Positions 1 to 5,012 of a stretch of 5,012 nucleotides of DNA are shown piece by piece. This DNA comes from JBHIBA01 sp046758845 (lineage in GTDB: Bacteria; UBA8248; JACPRG01; G963555815). The notes below the pieces were generated by a model. It made no database searches. It saw only the letters and a program-made list of their open reading frames with translations, and had not been told where the DNA came from. The stretch is from assembly GCA_046758845.1 (NCBI GenBank), contig JBHIBA010000334.1, positions 1 through 5,012 on the forward strand, written 5' to 3'. Numbering within the stretch: position 1 is the stretch's first letter; each line of letters opens with the position of its first letter. Position numbers and translations under genes: made by a program.

Positions 1-211
1 TTCGCCAAACAAATGTTTGGCGGGGGCGGGGGGGGGGCGCCTTACAAAACGCCCCCCCCACGACTAAGCCGGCACGCCAGTCCCCAAAAAGCGCCCCCCG
101 CAGAAAGCAAAAGCCAGTGGTTCGCCCCTCGCGGGCGAATCGAAGGGCGACGGCCTTGCCAATCCCCCATGCCGCGCCCGTGATGATGGCGGTCTTCCCT
201 TTCAGGATCAT
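1..211 (-). CDS. Short-chain dehydrogenase/reductase (SDR), N-terminal fragment
   Basis: The start of an NAD(P)-dependent SDR oxidoreductase, a family acting on alcohols, ketones or sugars in the cytoplasm. From the ATG at 211 the first 29 residues show beta-strand 1, the nucleotide-binding motif TGAAWGIG (residues 11-18, family TGxxxGxG) and the following helix ending in FAREG. The start is supported by AAGGGGGA five bases upstream (217-224). It lies 51 bp after the RidA-like gene, as the last gene of the run. The frame stays open to the window edge (70 codons), but after about residue 29 (near position 125) nothing resembles an SDR: no acidic or basic residue ending strand 2 and no NAG motif, only low-complexity codons and a proline run. 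Either the gene is disrupted by a repeat or the contig edge is unreliable. The family call on the N-terminus is firm; substrate is unknown. Confidence 0.8.
   Translation of the reverse strand, partial: MILKGKTAIITGAAWGIGKAVALRFAREGRTTGFCFLRGALFGDWRAGLVVGGAFCKAPPPRPRQTFVWR
3..22. repeat. Perfect inverted repeat, 9-bp arms
   Basis: CGCCAAACA (3-11) and TGTTTGGCG (14-22) are perfect reverse complements around a two-base AA spacer. The repeat lies in the part of the SDR frame that no longer resembles an SDR. The near-zero loop could equally be a fold-back assembly artefact at a contig end. Confidence 0.6.
30..59. repeat. Perfect inverted repeat of G/C homopolymers, 10-bp arms
   Basis: Eight G followed by CG (30-39) pairs perfectly with CG followed by eight C (50-59) around the 10-base spacer CCTTACAAAA. 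A second palindrome (3-22) lies directly beside it. No T-run follows on either strand, so it does not look like an intrinsic terminator. Long G and C homopolymers are also prone to sequencing error. Confidence 0.55.
68..106 (-). repeat. Left-edge copy of an inverted terminal-like repeat
   Basis: Read on the minus strand from 106 to 68, this stretch has TTTCTGC, six G, CGC, five T, GGGG and ends in GCCGGC. It aligns with the plus strand at 4918-4955 at about 31 of 39 positions with a single one-base gap. The two copies face outward toward opposite window edges. It lies within the region where the SDR frame loses family similarity. Part of the match is low complexity, so relatedness is likely but not certain. 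Confidence 0.45.
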
Positions 212-216
212 CTGAG

Positions 217-224
217 TCCCCCTT
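217..224 (-). promoter_or_regulatory. Ribosome binding site of the SDR gene
   Basis: AAGGGGGA on the minus strand lies five bases before the ATG at 211. It fixes the start of a gene whose downstream part is unreliable, so it is useful evidence that a genuine SDR start exists here. Confidence 0.65.
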
Positions 225-262
225 GTCACTACCGGGCTGTCATTTGTAACAGTACGCAATCG

Positions 263-655
263 TCAGCCGAGAACGGCTATGGCCTCAATCTCCACACAAA
301 GGCCGGGGGGAATTAATCTCTTGACCACGAAGGCCGAGCTCGCGGGGGGATCTTTTGGGAAATGCTCTGCCCGAACCTCATTCATCGCCGGGTAATCCTC
401 AGGATCTGTCAGGAAAACGGTGACCTTTACTACGTTCTCCATGGATCCGCCGGCCGCTTCGAGCACCGCGCGGATGTTCTCGAAGGCTTGCCGCGTCTGG
501 GCCTTCGCGCCCCCGTCTCCGACAACTTTCCCGGATGTATCCCACCCGACCGATCCGGAGATGAAAAGCAGGTTTCCCGTCTTGATCCCTAAGGAATACG
601 GCCCAACCGGAGGCGCCGCCCGGTCCGTGGTGATGACCTCCTTCTCCAATTCCAT
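263..655 (-). CDS. RidA/YjgF/YER057c/UK114 family protein without the usual active-site arginine
   Basis: A 130-residue protein of typical RidA length. RidA proteins are cytoplasmic trimers; the classical members hydrolyse reactive enamines/imines such as 2-aminoacrylate. Seen here: GPYS (18-21, family GPYSQ, with the conserved Tyr20), LLFISGSVGWD (29-39), the central helix QAFENIRAVLEAAG (56-69), VVKVTVFLTD (75-84), MNEV with Asn92, and the C-terminal signature VEIEAIAV (121-128) with Glu122 aligning to E. coli RidA Glu120. The substrate-carboxylate arginine (E. coli Arg105, in the motif PARS) is replaced: this protein reads PASS, with Ser106 encoded by AGC. Classical imine deaminase activity is therefore doubtful, and it may belong to a Rid subfamily with another role. 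The ATG at 655 has AAGGGGG three bases upstream (659-665). It sits between the LLM oxidoreductase and the SDR, a place where RutC-like proteins occur in other pathways. Family assignment is secure; function is inferred. Confidence 0.93.
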   Translation of the reverse strand: MELEKEVITTDRAAPPVGPYSLGIKTGNLLFISGSVGWDTSGKVVGDGGAKAQTRQAFENIRAVLEAAGGSMENVVKVTVFLTDPEDYPAMNEVRAEHFPKDPPASSAFVVKRLIPPGLCVEIEAIAVLG

Positions 656-698
656 TTTCCCCCTTAGAGATGTGAATTCGCTGGGAACCTATGCCCTA

Positions 699-738
699 CC
701 TTTCTTCCTTCGGCTTCTGCTCAAAAGCTGAAGAAAGG
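699..738 (-). repeat. Stem-loop in the LLM-RidA gap
   Basis: CCTTTCTTC (699-707) and GAAGAAAGG (730-738) form a perfect 9-bp stem. Inside it a smaller stem, CTTCTGCT with AGCTGAAG (one mismatch), can form around CAAA. It lies in the 143-bp gap between the LLM gene and the RidA-like gene. No T-run follows on the minus strand, so a classical terminator is not supported; an RNA processing or stability element is possible. I see nothing else convincing in this gap. Confidence 0.4.
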
Positions 739-798
739 CCCCGAGCCGAAAAAATCGAACCCGGGGTGCAGCTCCCATTCGTCTCCCTTTGCAGTCCC

Positions 799-1806
799 TC
801 ACTTGAAGCTCGGGAGGACTTTCTCGGCGAAGAGGCGCAAATGACTGAGCTGGTCGTATGTAGCGAACCGGACGCAAAAGTGCCGGCATCCTTTTTCGAC
901 CAGCCCTTCAATGTTCCGGATCACATCGTCCGGTGTCCCGAAGGGGTCCCGGCTCCACATGGATTGGGAGAGGTCGGTGAACTCCGTGACGTAGTATTTG
1001 TTGAGGAAATCCAGAGCCTCCTTTTTTCCTTGCTCCCGGTTGGGACGGAGACTGCACGTCAACTGGTAGGCCCCGACAATGTCGTCCGGGTTGCGTCCAG
1101 CGTCCCGGGCGTAGCCCTTCACCATTCCGAACAACTCCTCGTACTCGGCGGGAGTCGCCGTGCAGGTCTGCCAACCGTCGGCCAGCTCTCCAACCCGGCG
1201 CATCATCCGCTCCTTGACGTGGGGCTTCACCTGGAAGATCTGTGGGTTGTTGGAAATCCAGATGGGGATGGGTTTCTGGACGGGACGCACGTCCACCGAG
1301 ATGCCGTTCAGCGTGTGGAAAGGCATTTCACTCTGGTGGTGTACGTCCGACTCCAACCAAAGCCGCCGAAGGAGTTTGATTTGCTCTTCCATGTAAAAAC
1401 CGCGCTTTCTGTAGGGCACGCCCACCAATTCGTACTGCTCATAGGCCTGGATGCCTCCCGCCTCAGGGCTTCCCCCGCCCACGCAAACGGTCATGATCAT
1501 CCGGCCCCCCGAAAGTTGATCCAGGCTCGCCCATGTGAGGGCCATCCACACCGTATGCCGAGTTGTCAGGATGAAGGAGGCCGTGCTGAGCTTGACGCGC
1601 CTGGTGCGCGATGCGCAGGCGGCCAGGGTTGTGGTGGACTCGACGCGGGCCTTCTCGAAGAAATTATCCCCGCACCAGACCGAATCAAAACCCAGCCTCT
1701 CCACCTCTTCGGCCATCTCGTACATGTTTTCTGCCGTGTAGGATTCAGGGTAAATAATCGGAACGCGGGTGTTGACATTGACTCCAATCTGGAGCTTATC
1801 CGGCAT
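799..1806 (-). CDS. LLM class flavin-dependent oxidoreductase (luciferase-like)
   Basis: A 335-residue protein, the usual length for this family. It is a bacterial-luciferase-like TIM barrel using FMN or coenzyme F420 for oxidation or monooxygenation. Seen: strand 1 LQIGVNVNTR (5-14), AEEVERLGFDSVWCGDNFF (32-50), the LSTASFILTTRH strand-loop (73-84), SLDQLSGGRMIMTVCVGGG (94-112, the flavin-site consensus SLDxLSGGRxxxGVGxG), PIPIWISNN (179-187), LADGWQT (208-214), and GTPDDVIRNIEGLVEKGCRHF (from 290) leading to the C-terminal helix with LRLFAEKVLPSF. Met105/Thr106 replace the more usual LGVG wording but the glycine run is kept. The ATG at 1806 lies 12 bp after the stop of the molybdopterin subunit, with GGGAG eight bases upstream. 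Close coupling implies it acts in the same pathway, possibly on the hydroxylated product of the molybdenum enzyme. Whether it uses FMN or F420, and its substrate, cannot be told from sequence. Confidence 0.93.
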   Translation of the reverse strand: MPDKLQIGVNVNTRVPIIYPESYTAENMYEMAEEVERLGFDSVWCGDNFFEKARVESTTTLAACASRTRRVKLSTASFILTTRHTVWMALTWASLDQLSGGRMIMTVCVGGGSPEAGGIQAYEQYELVGVPYRKRGFYMEEQIKLLRRLWLESDVHHQSEMPFHTLNGISVDVRPVQKPIPIWISNNPQIFQVKPHVKERMMRRVGELADGWQTCTATPAEYEELFGMVKGYARDAGRNPDDIVGAYQLTCSLRPNREQGKKEALDFLNKYYVTEFTDLSQSMWSRDPFGTPDDVIRNIEGLVEKGCRHFCVRFATYDQLSHLRLFAEKVLPSFK

Positions 1807-1814
1807 GAATCAAA

Positions 1815-1819
1815 CTCCC
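1815..1819 (-). promoter_or_regulatory. Ribosome binding site of the LLM gene overlapping the upstream stop codon
   Basis: On the minus strand the stop of the molybdopterin subunit and the next gene's binding site run together as TAGGGAG, eight bases before the LLM start codon. This arrangement is typical of translational coupling and supports co-expression of the two genes. Confidence 0.7.
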
Positions 1820-4116
1820 TATGAATGTTCCCTTTTCCTGTCTTTCAGGGCCTTCAGGATCTTCTCAGCGGTAATGGGAAGCGACCGGAAGTGGCAGCCG
1901 GTCGCGTGGGCGACGGCGTTGGCCACGGCTGCGGCCGTGGGAACCAGACCCGGCTCGCCGATCCCGGAGGCGCCGTACGGCCCGTCAGGGTCGGGGTTCT
2001 CCACCAGGATGGCCTCCATGTCGGGCAGGTCCAGGAAGGTGGGGATCTTATAGTCGGCGAAGTTGGGGTTGACGGCGCGTCCGCCGTCCATGACCAGCTC
2101 CTCCATCAGCCCGAAGCCCACACCCTGGGCCACGCTTCCCTCGATCTGCCCCTCGGCGGTCACGGGATTGATGGCCTTGCCGATGCCGTGCGCGGCCTTG
2201 AAGTCGAGGACGCGGACCCTTCCCGTCTCCGCGTCCACCTCCACTTCGACCACGTGCGCCGCCGAGGCGTAGTTGGGGCTCTGAGTGTCCCAGTCCATAG
2301 ACTCGGGGGCCACCTCGTCCACGAATTTTCCCTCCGCCTGGATGGGCTTCCCCCTTTTCTTGAAGCACTTATCGACGGCGACGGCAAACGGCATCCCTCG
2401 CTCGGGGGACCCCCGGACGCCGACCCGGCCGTCCCGCGATTCGAGGTCGTCCGGCGAGACCTCCATCTCCTCCGCCACGGCCTCCAGGATCTGGTTTCTG
2501 GCATCTCGGGCCGCCGCCTGGGCGGCCTGGCCCACCACCCACGTCGTCCGGCTTCCCCACGACCCCAGGTCGTAAGGCGTCAGGTCGGTGTCGTCGGTGA
2601 TGACGACGATGTCGTCGAGCTGGACCCCCATCTCCTCCGCGCAGATCTGCGCCACCACGGTCAGCGAGCCCTGGCCCACGTCGCACGCCGGGGTGACCAG
2701 CGTCACCAGTCCGTCCTCAGCCACCTTGACGACCGAGGAGGCGGCGTTGTAGCCGTAAAAGCGGTTGCCGCCGGCCGTGTGGATCATGGTGGCGCAGCCG
2801 ATTCCCCGCCAGGGCTCGCCCGGCTCCCTCCTCCCGTAGTCCTTCCGCTTCCGGGCCCACCCGGCCGCGGCGGTCGCCCGCTCCAAACACTCCGTCATGT
2901 CGATGACTTTCATTTCGGCGCCGACGGCCCGGGTCTTGCCCGGGCGGTTCGCGTTCTTCAGGCGGATCTCCAGGGGGTCCATCCCCAGGCGCTCAGCGAT
3001 GAGGTCGAGCTGGTGCTCGTGAGCGAAGGTCACCTGGGGGTTGCCGAAGCCGCGAAAGCCCGTTCCGTATTGGCGGTTGGTGTAGACAACGTAGGCGTCG
3101 TACTGGAGGTGCTCCAAGTCGTAGATCAGGCAGAACATGGAGCCCGAAAAGCTGAGGGTCGCGGGGGCCTTGTCATTGTACGCCCCGTTGTCGGCAATGA
3201 CGCGGGCGGCCCGGGCGTGGATTCGGCCGTTCTTCTTCACGCCGGTCTTGAGGTCGACGACGTAGCGGTAGCGCGTCTTGCTGGTTTCAAACTCCTCTTG
3301 CCTCGTGTTGATGATCTTCACAGGCCGGGCGGTTTTGGCCGAGAGGATGCTGGCCACGGGGGGCGTCATGTCCATGACCAGGCGATTGCCGAAGGCGCCC
3401 CCGGTGGGAAGCTTGCAGACGCGCACCTTCGCCGCAGGCACACAGAGGGAATTGGCGATTTCCTGCCGCAAGGTATGAGGCGCCTGGGAAGGAGCCCAAA
3501 CGGTGATGCGGCCCGAAAGATCCACCTGGGCCACGCACCCCCGGGGCTCCATCGGGGCGTGGGCGACGCGCTGAGTCTCGAAGCGGTCCTCAAAGACGTT
3601 GTCCGACTCGGCAAACCCCCGGTCCGGATCGCCGTACGTGCGGTGGAGCTCGAAGGAGATGTTCGACTCCTTGTGCCCGTGCAGCAAAGGCGCGTCCGGC
3701 TCCATGGCCTCTTCCACTTCGTAAACGACCGGGAGCTCCTCGTAGTCGACGCGAATGAGAGAAAGCGCCTCGCGGGCCGTATCCTCATCCAACGCGGCCA
3801 CCGCGGCCACCTCATCGCCGATGTAGCGGACCTTGTCCTTCGCCAAGATGTACTTGTCGGCCAGGTACTCTACGAAGGAAAAGCGCTTCTGGGGTGTGTC
3901 GGCAGACGTGATCACGGACCGCACGCCGGGCAGGCGTTGCGCCCGAGTGACGTCGATGTTCAGGACGCGGGCGTGAGGATAGGGACTTCTCAGGATAGCC
4001 CCGTAAAGCATCCCCGGCAGTTTGAAATCCGCCAGGTAATGAATCTCACCGGTGGCCTTCGGGACGGCGTCCACTTTGGGGAGCCGTTTTCCCACGACGC
4101 TCAATGTCTCGGCCAT
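1819..4116 (-). CDS. Xanthine dehydrogenase family molybdopterin-binding (large) subunit
   Basis: A 765-residue catalytic subunit of a molybdenum hydroxylase, close in length to CoxL/HcrA-type large subunits. The family hydroxylates or reduces aromatic, heterocyclic or aldehyde carbons at a Mo-pterin cytosine dinucleotide centre. Order of parts: the N-terminal a/b-hammerhead domain (about 8-135: GKRLPKVDAVPKATG, LPGMLYGAILRSPYPHAR), then the Mo-binding domains with APMEPRG (187-193), TGGAFGNRL (238-246, family GGGFGxK), the substrate-pocket loop FRGFGNPQ (354-361, as in xanthine oxidase FRGFGGPQ), DVGQGSLTVVAQICAEE (479-495), LGSWGSRTT (517-525), GQIEGSVAQGVGFGLMEE (656-673) and GASGIGEPGLVPTAAA (715-730) with the catalytic Glu721. 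No signal peptide is seen. The ATG at 4116 has GAGGGG three bases and GGAG eleven bases upstream. The reading frame is intact. It partners the (2Fe-2S) subunit; the FAD subunit usual in three-part enzymes is not in the window. FRGFGNPQ suggests XDH/HcrA-like rather than CO-dehydrogenase chemistry (no AYRCSFR loop). Substrate is unknown. Confidence 0.95.
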   Translation of the reverse strand: MAETLSVVGKRLPKVDAVPKATGEIHYLADFKLPGMLYGAILRSPYPHARVLNIDVTRAQRLPGVRSVITSADTPQKRFSFVEYLADKYILAKDKVRYIGDEVAAVAALDEDTAREALSLIRVDYEELPVVYEVEEAMEPDAPLLHGHKESNISFELHRTYGDPDRGFAESDNVFEDRFETQRVAHAPMEPRGCVAQVDLSGRITVWAPSQAPHTLRQEIANSLCVPAAKVRVCKLPTGGAFGNRLVMDMTPPVASILSAKTARPVKIINTRQEEFETSKTRYRYVVDLKTGVKKNGRIHARAARVIADNGAYNDKAPATLSFSGSMFCLIYDLEHLQYDAYVVYTNRQYGTGFRGFGNPQVTFAHEHQLDLIAERLGMDPLEIRLKNANRPGKTRAVGAEMKVIDMTECLERATAAAGWARKRKDYGRREPGEPWRGIGCATMIHTAGGNRFYGYNAASSVVKVAEDGLVTLVTPACDVGQGSLTVVAQICAEEMGVQLDDIVVITDDTDLTPYDLGSWGSRTTWVVGQAAQAAARDARNQILEAVAEEMEVSPDDLESRDGRVGVRGSPERGMPFAVAVDKCFKKRGKPIQAEGKFVDEVAPESMDWDTQSPNYASAAHVVEVEVDAETGRVRVLDFKAAHGIGKAINPVTAEGQIEGSVAQGVGFGLMEELVMDGGRAVNPNFADYKIPTFLDLPDMEAILVENPDPDGPYGASGIGEPGLVPTAAAVANAVAHATGCHFRSLPITAEKILKALKDRKREHS

Positions 4117-4182
4117 TTTCCCCTCATCTCCAGCCCTCGCGCCCCAGAAATACGTTCGCGTGACCGCTCAGTCCTTTGGAAT

Positions 4183-4309
4183 GTAGCGCGGGGGTTCAGC
4201 CCCCGCTTTACCGGGGTTCGATGCATACCGCGCCTCTAATTAGGGCGGAGGCCAAGGGTCGCCGACCCAAGCGAGGAATCTCGCCCTTGCGGTCCATTCT
4301 GAAATTTCA
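4183..4309. repeat. Palindrome-rich spacer between the two Mo-hydroxylase subunits
   Basis: The 190-bp gap holds several stem-loops close together. GCGGGGG/CCCCCGC (4188-4194/4200-4206, loop TTCAG) is framed by GTA and TAC. CTAATTAG (4236-4243) is self-complementary. GGGTC/GACCC (4256-4260/4264-4268) and GCGAG/CTCGC (4271-4275/4280-4284) follow, enclosed by AGGGCG/CGCCCT (4242-4247/4282-4287). TGAAATTTCA (4300-4309) is a perfect palindrome covering the stop codon of the (2Fe-2S) gene. The look is of one or two extragenic palindromic repeats of the dispersed kind. No T-run follows a stem on the minus strand, so it is not a standard terminator. Effects on mRNA stability or subunit ratio are inference. 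Confidence 0.55.
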
Positions 4310-4891
4310 TTCCTTCACGCGGAACGTGCCCAGCGAGAGTTCCGCATGTTCTTCTTCTTCCCTGGGCGAGAAGTCCAGGACCGGGGTATCGAAGCTCAAA
4401 TCCCCCCGGGCGGCGGCCAGGATGGCTTCGACGATCTTCTTATAGCCCGTGCACCGGCAGAGGTTCCCCGCCATGTAGAGCCGGACCTCCTCCTCGGTGG
4501 GACTGGGGTTTTCGTTCAAAAGGGCGCCGGCCATCATGATCATCCCGGGAATGCAATACCCGCACTGGATGGCCCCGTACTCGACGAAGGCCCGCTGCAG
4601 GACGTGCAAACGGCCGTTCTGCGAGAGACCCTCGATGGTCGTCACCTCCGCCCCTTCGGCGTCGAGGGCCAGGTAGGTGCAGGCGCTCACCGCCGCTCCG
4701 TTCAACAGCACCGTGCATGAGCCGCAGACCTGGATGTCGCAGGCCTTCTTCATCCCCGTGAGTTCCAGCTCCTCCCGGAGCAAATCGAGGAGGAGGGTGC
4801 GGGGTTCGGCGGCGACCTCCACCGGCGCGCCATTGACCGTCATTCGAAGAATTCGCTTGGCGGGTTTCATTCCCTCAACCTTATCATCCAC
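4307..4891 (-). CDS. (2Fe-2S)-binding small subunit of a molybdenum hydroxylase
   Basis: A 194-residue electron-transfer subunit (CoxS/HcrC/xanthine dehydrogenase small-subunit type) carrying electrons from the Mo centre. The N-terminal plant-ferredoxin-like domain (about 14-86) binds one cluster through Cys51, Cys56, Cys59 and Cys71 in the pattern CX4CX2CX11C (CDIQVCGSCTVLLNG). The helical C-terminal domain binds the second through Cys110, Cys113, Cys145 and Cys147 in CX2CX31CXC (QCGYCIPGM and NLCRCTGY). All eight ligands are present. Family members are often about 155-170 residues; here an acidic tail of about 30 residues (from 162, with PREEEEH) extends past the core. The start is GTG at 4891, chosen because GAGGAA stands six bases upstream; the internal ATG at 4870 has GAGGGA directly abutting it and is less likely. 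It is the first gene of the run, and the large subunit follows after an unusually long 190-bp spacer. Confidence 0.95.
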   Translation of the reverse strand: MDDKVEGMKPAKRILRMTVNGAPVEVAAEPRTLLLDLLREELELTGMKKACDIQVCGSCTVLLNGAAVSACTYLALDAEGAEVTTIEGLSQNGRLHVLQRAFVEYGAIQCGYCIPGMIMMAGALLNENPSPTEEEVRLYMAGNLCRCTGYKKIVEAILAAARGDLSFDTPVLDFSPREEEEHAELSLGTFRVKE

Positions 4892-4897
4892 CGCAAG

Positions 4898-4903
4898 TTC
4901 CTC
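4898..4903 (-). promoter_or_regulatory. Ribosome binding site deciding the GTG start of the (2Fe-2S) subunit
   Basis: GAGGAA on the minus strand lies six bases before GTG at 4891, an ideal spacing. It favours this start over the ATG 21 bases further in, whose GAGGGA has no spacing. Confidence 0.65.
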
Positions 4904-4917
4904 AGATGAAAGCCCAG

Positions 4918-4955
4918 ATTCTCAGGGGGGCCTTTTTGGGCGCTTGCGCGCCGGC
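4918..4955 (+). repeat. Right-edge copy of an inverted terminal-like repeat
   Basis: Read on the plus strand: ATTCTCA, six G, CC, five T, GGG, a GC-rich stretch and GCCGGC. It matches the minus strand at 106-68 at about 31 of 39 positions with one gap. It also contains a small stem, GGCGC/GCGCC (4939-4943/4948-4952). It lies upstream of the first gene, in a 121-bp segment with no convincing promoter or gene on the minus strand. Confidence 0.45.
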
Positions 4956-4970
4956 CGAACTGCGGTTGGA

Positions 4971-4992
4971 GCTCGGTACGCTTAAGCCGAGC
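4971..4992. repeat. Inverted repeat, 6-bp arms
   Basis: GCTCGG (4971-4976) and CCGAGC (4987-4992) are reverse complements around the 10-base loop TACGCTTAAG. No T-run follows on either strand. With the neighbouring GGCGC/GCGCC stem it makes the right edge palindrome-rich, like the left edge. Confidence 0.4.
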
Positions 4993-5012
4993 GTCTTTGC
5001 CGCACACCTTCC

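Noticed and set aside
656..730. Sigma-70-like promoter before the RidA-like gene
   Set aside because: TTGAGC can serve as a -35, but no acceptable -10 lies at proper spacing.
699..798. Intrinsic terminator between the LLM and RidA-like genes
   Set aside because: The 9-bp stem has no T-run after it on the minus strand. The six-T run on the minus strand (749-754) is preceded only by a weak 3-4 bp stem.
799..1806. Naming the LLM gene rutA and the RidA gene rutC
   Set aside because: Only family-level similarity and context support it; other rut genes are absent and the RidA-like protein lacks a key arginine.
691..1824. A 377-codon open frame on the plus strand opposite the LLM gene
   Set aside because: Same cause: it mirrors the LLM oxidoreductase and has no domain of its own.
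3366..3815. A 149-codon minus-strand frame inside the molybdopterin subunit
   Set aside because: It is an Arg/Ser/Pro-rich out-of-frame reading within a well-supported gene.
1825..4239. An 804-codon open frame on the plus strand opposite the molybdopterin subunit
   Set aside because: It is antisense to a gene with unmistakable family motifs. Strong GC bias at third positions removes stops from the opposite frame, and its translation is low-complexity (Gly, Val, His, Arg, Asp rich) with no recognisable domain.
4892..5012. End of a CoxM-type FAD subunit upstream of the (2Fe-2S) gene
   Set aside because: The minus-strand frames give Arg/Lys/Pro-rich peptides with no resemblance to the C-terminus of that family.

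Overview
The window looks like a piece of a GC-rich bacterial chromosome, probably from an uncultured environmental bacterium. All convincing genes lie on the minus strand, so transcription runs from high to low coordinates. High GC, strong GC bias at third codon positions and purine-rich ribosome binding sites fit Proteobacteria, Desulfobacterota, Candidatus Tectomicrobia or similar phyla. The sequence alone does not fix the taxon.

In transcription order: an outer segment without a convincing gene (5012-4892); a small (2Fe-2S)-binding subunit of a molybdenum hydroxylase (4891-4307, GTG start); a 190-bp spacer full of stem-loops; the large molybdopterin-binding subunit of the xanthine dehydrogenase family (4116-1819); an LLM-class (luciferase-like) flavin-dependent oxidoreductase (1806-799), whose ribosome binding site overlaps the stop of the previous gene; a 143-bp gap with a stem-loop; a RidA/YjgF-family protein (655-263) lacking the family's key arginine; and the start of a short-chain dehydrogenase/reductase (211 to the left edge). 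The reductase loses family resemblance after about 29 residues, where the sequence becomes repetitive and palindromic.

The set reads as a catabolic operon. The two Mo-hydroxylase subunits would hydroxylate a substrate, possibly an aromatic or N-heterocycle. The LLM enzyme would carry out a flavin-dependent oxidation, perhaps ring opening. The RidA-like protein would handle a reactive intermediate, and the SDR an alcohol or carbonyl. The LLM plus RidA pairing recalls RutA/RutC of pyrimidine breakdown, but the substrate is not readable from sequence. No FAD-binding (CoxM/HcrB-type) subunit is present in the window.

Both window edges carry a similar G-run/T-run/GCCGGC sequence of about 39 bp in inverted orientation. 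This suggests a dispersed repeat at which an assembly may have ended. No CRISPR array, RNA gene, insertion sequence or phage gene was seen.
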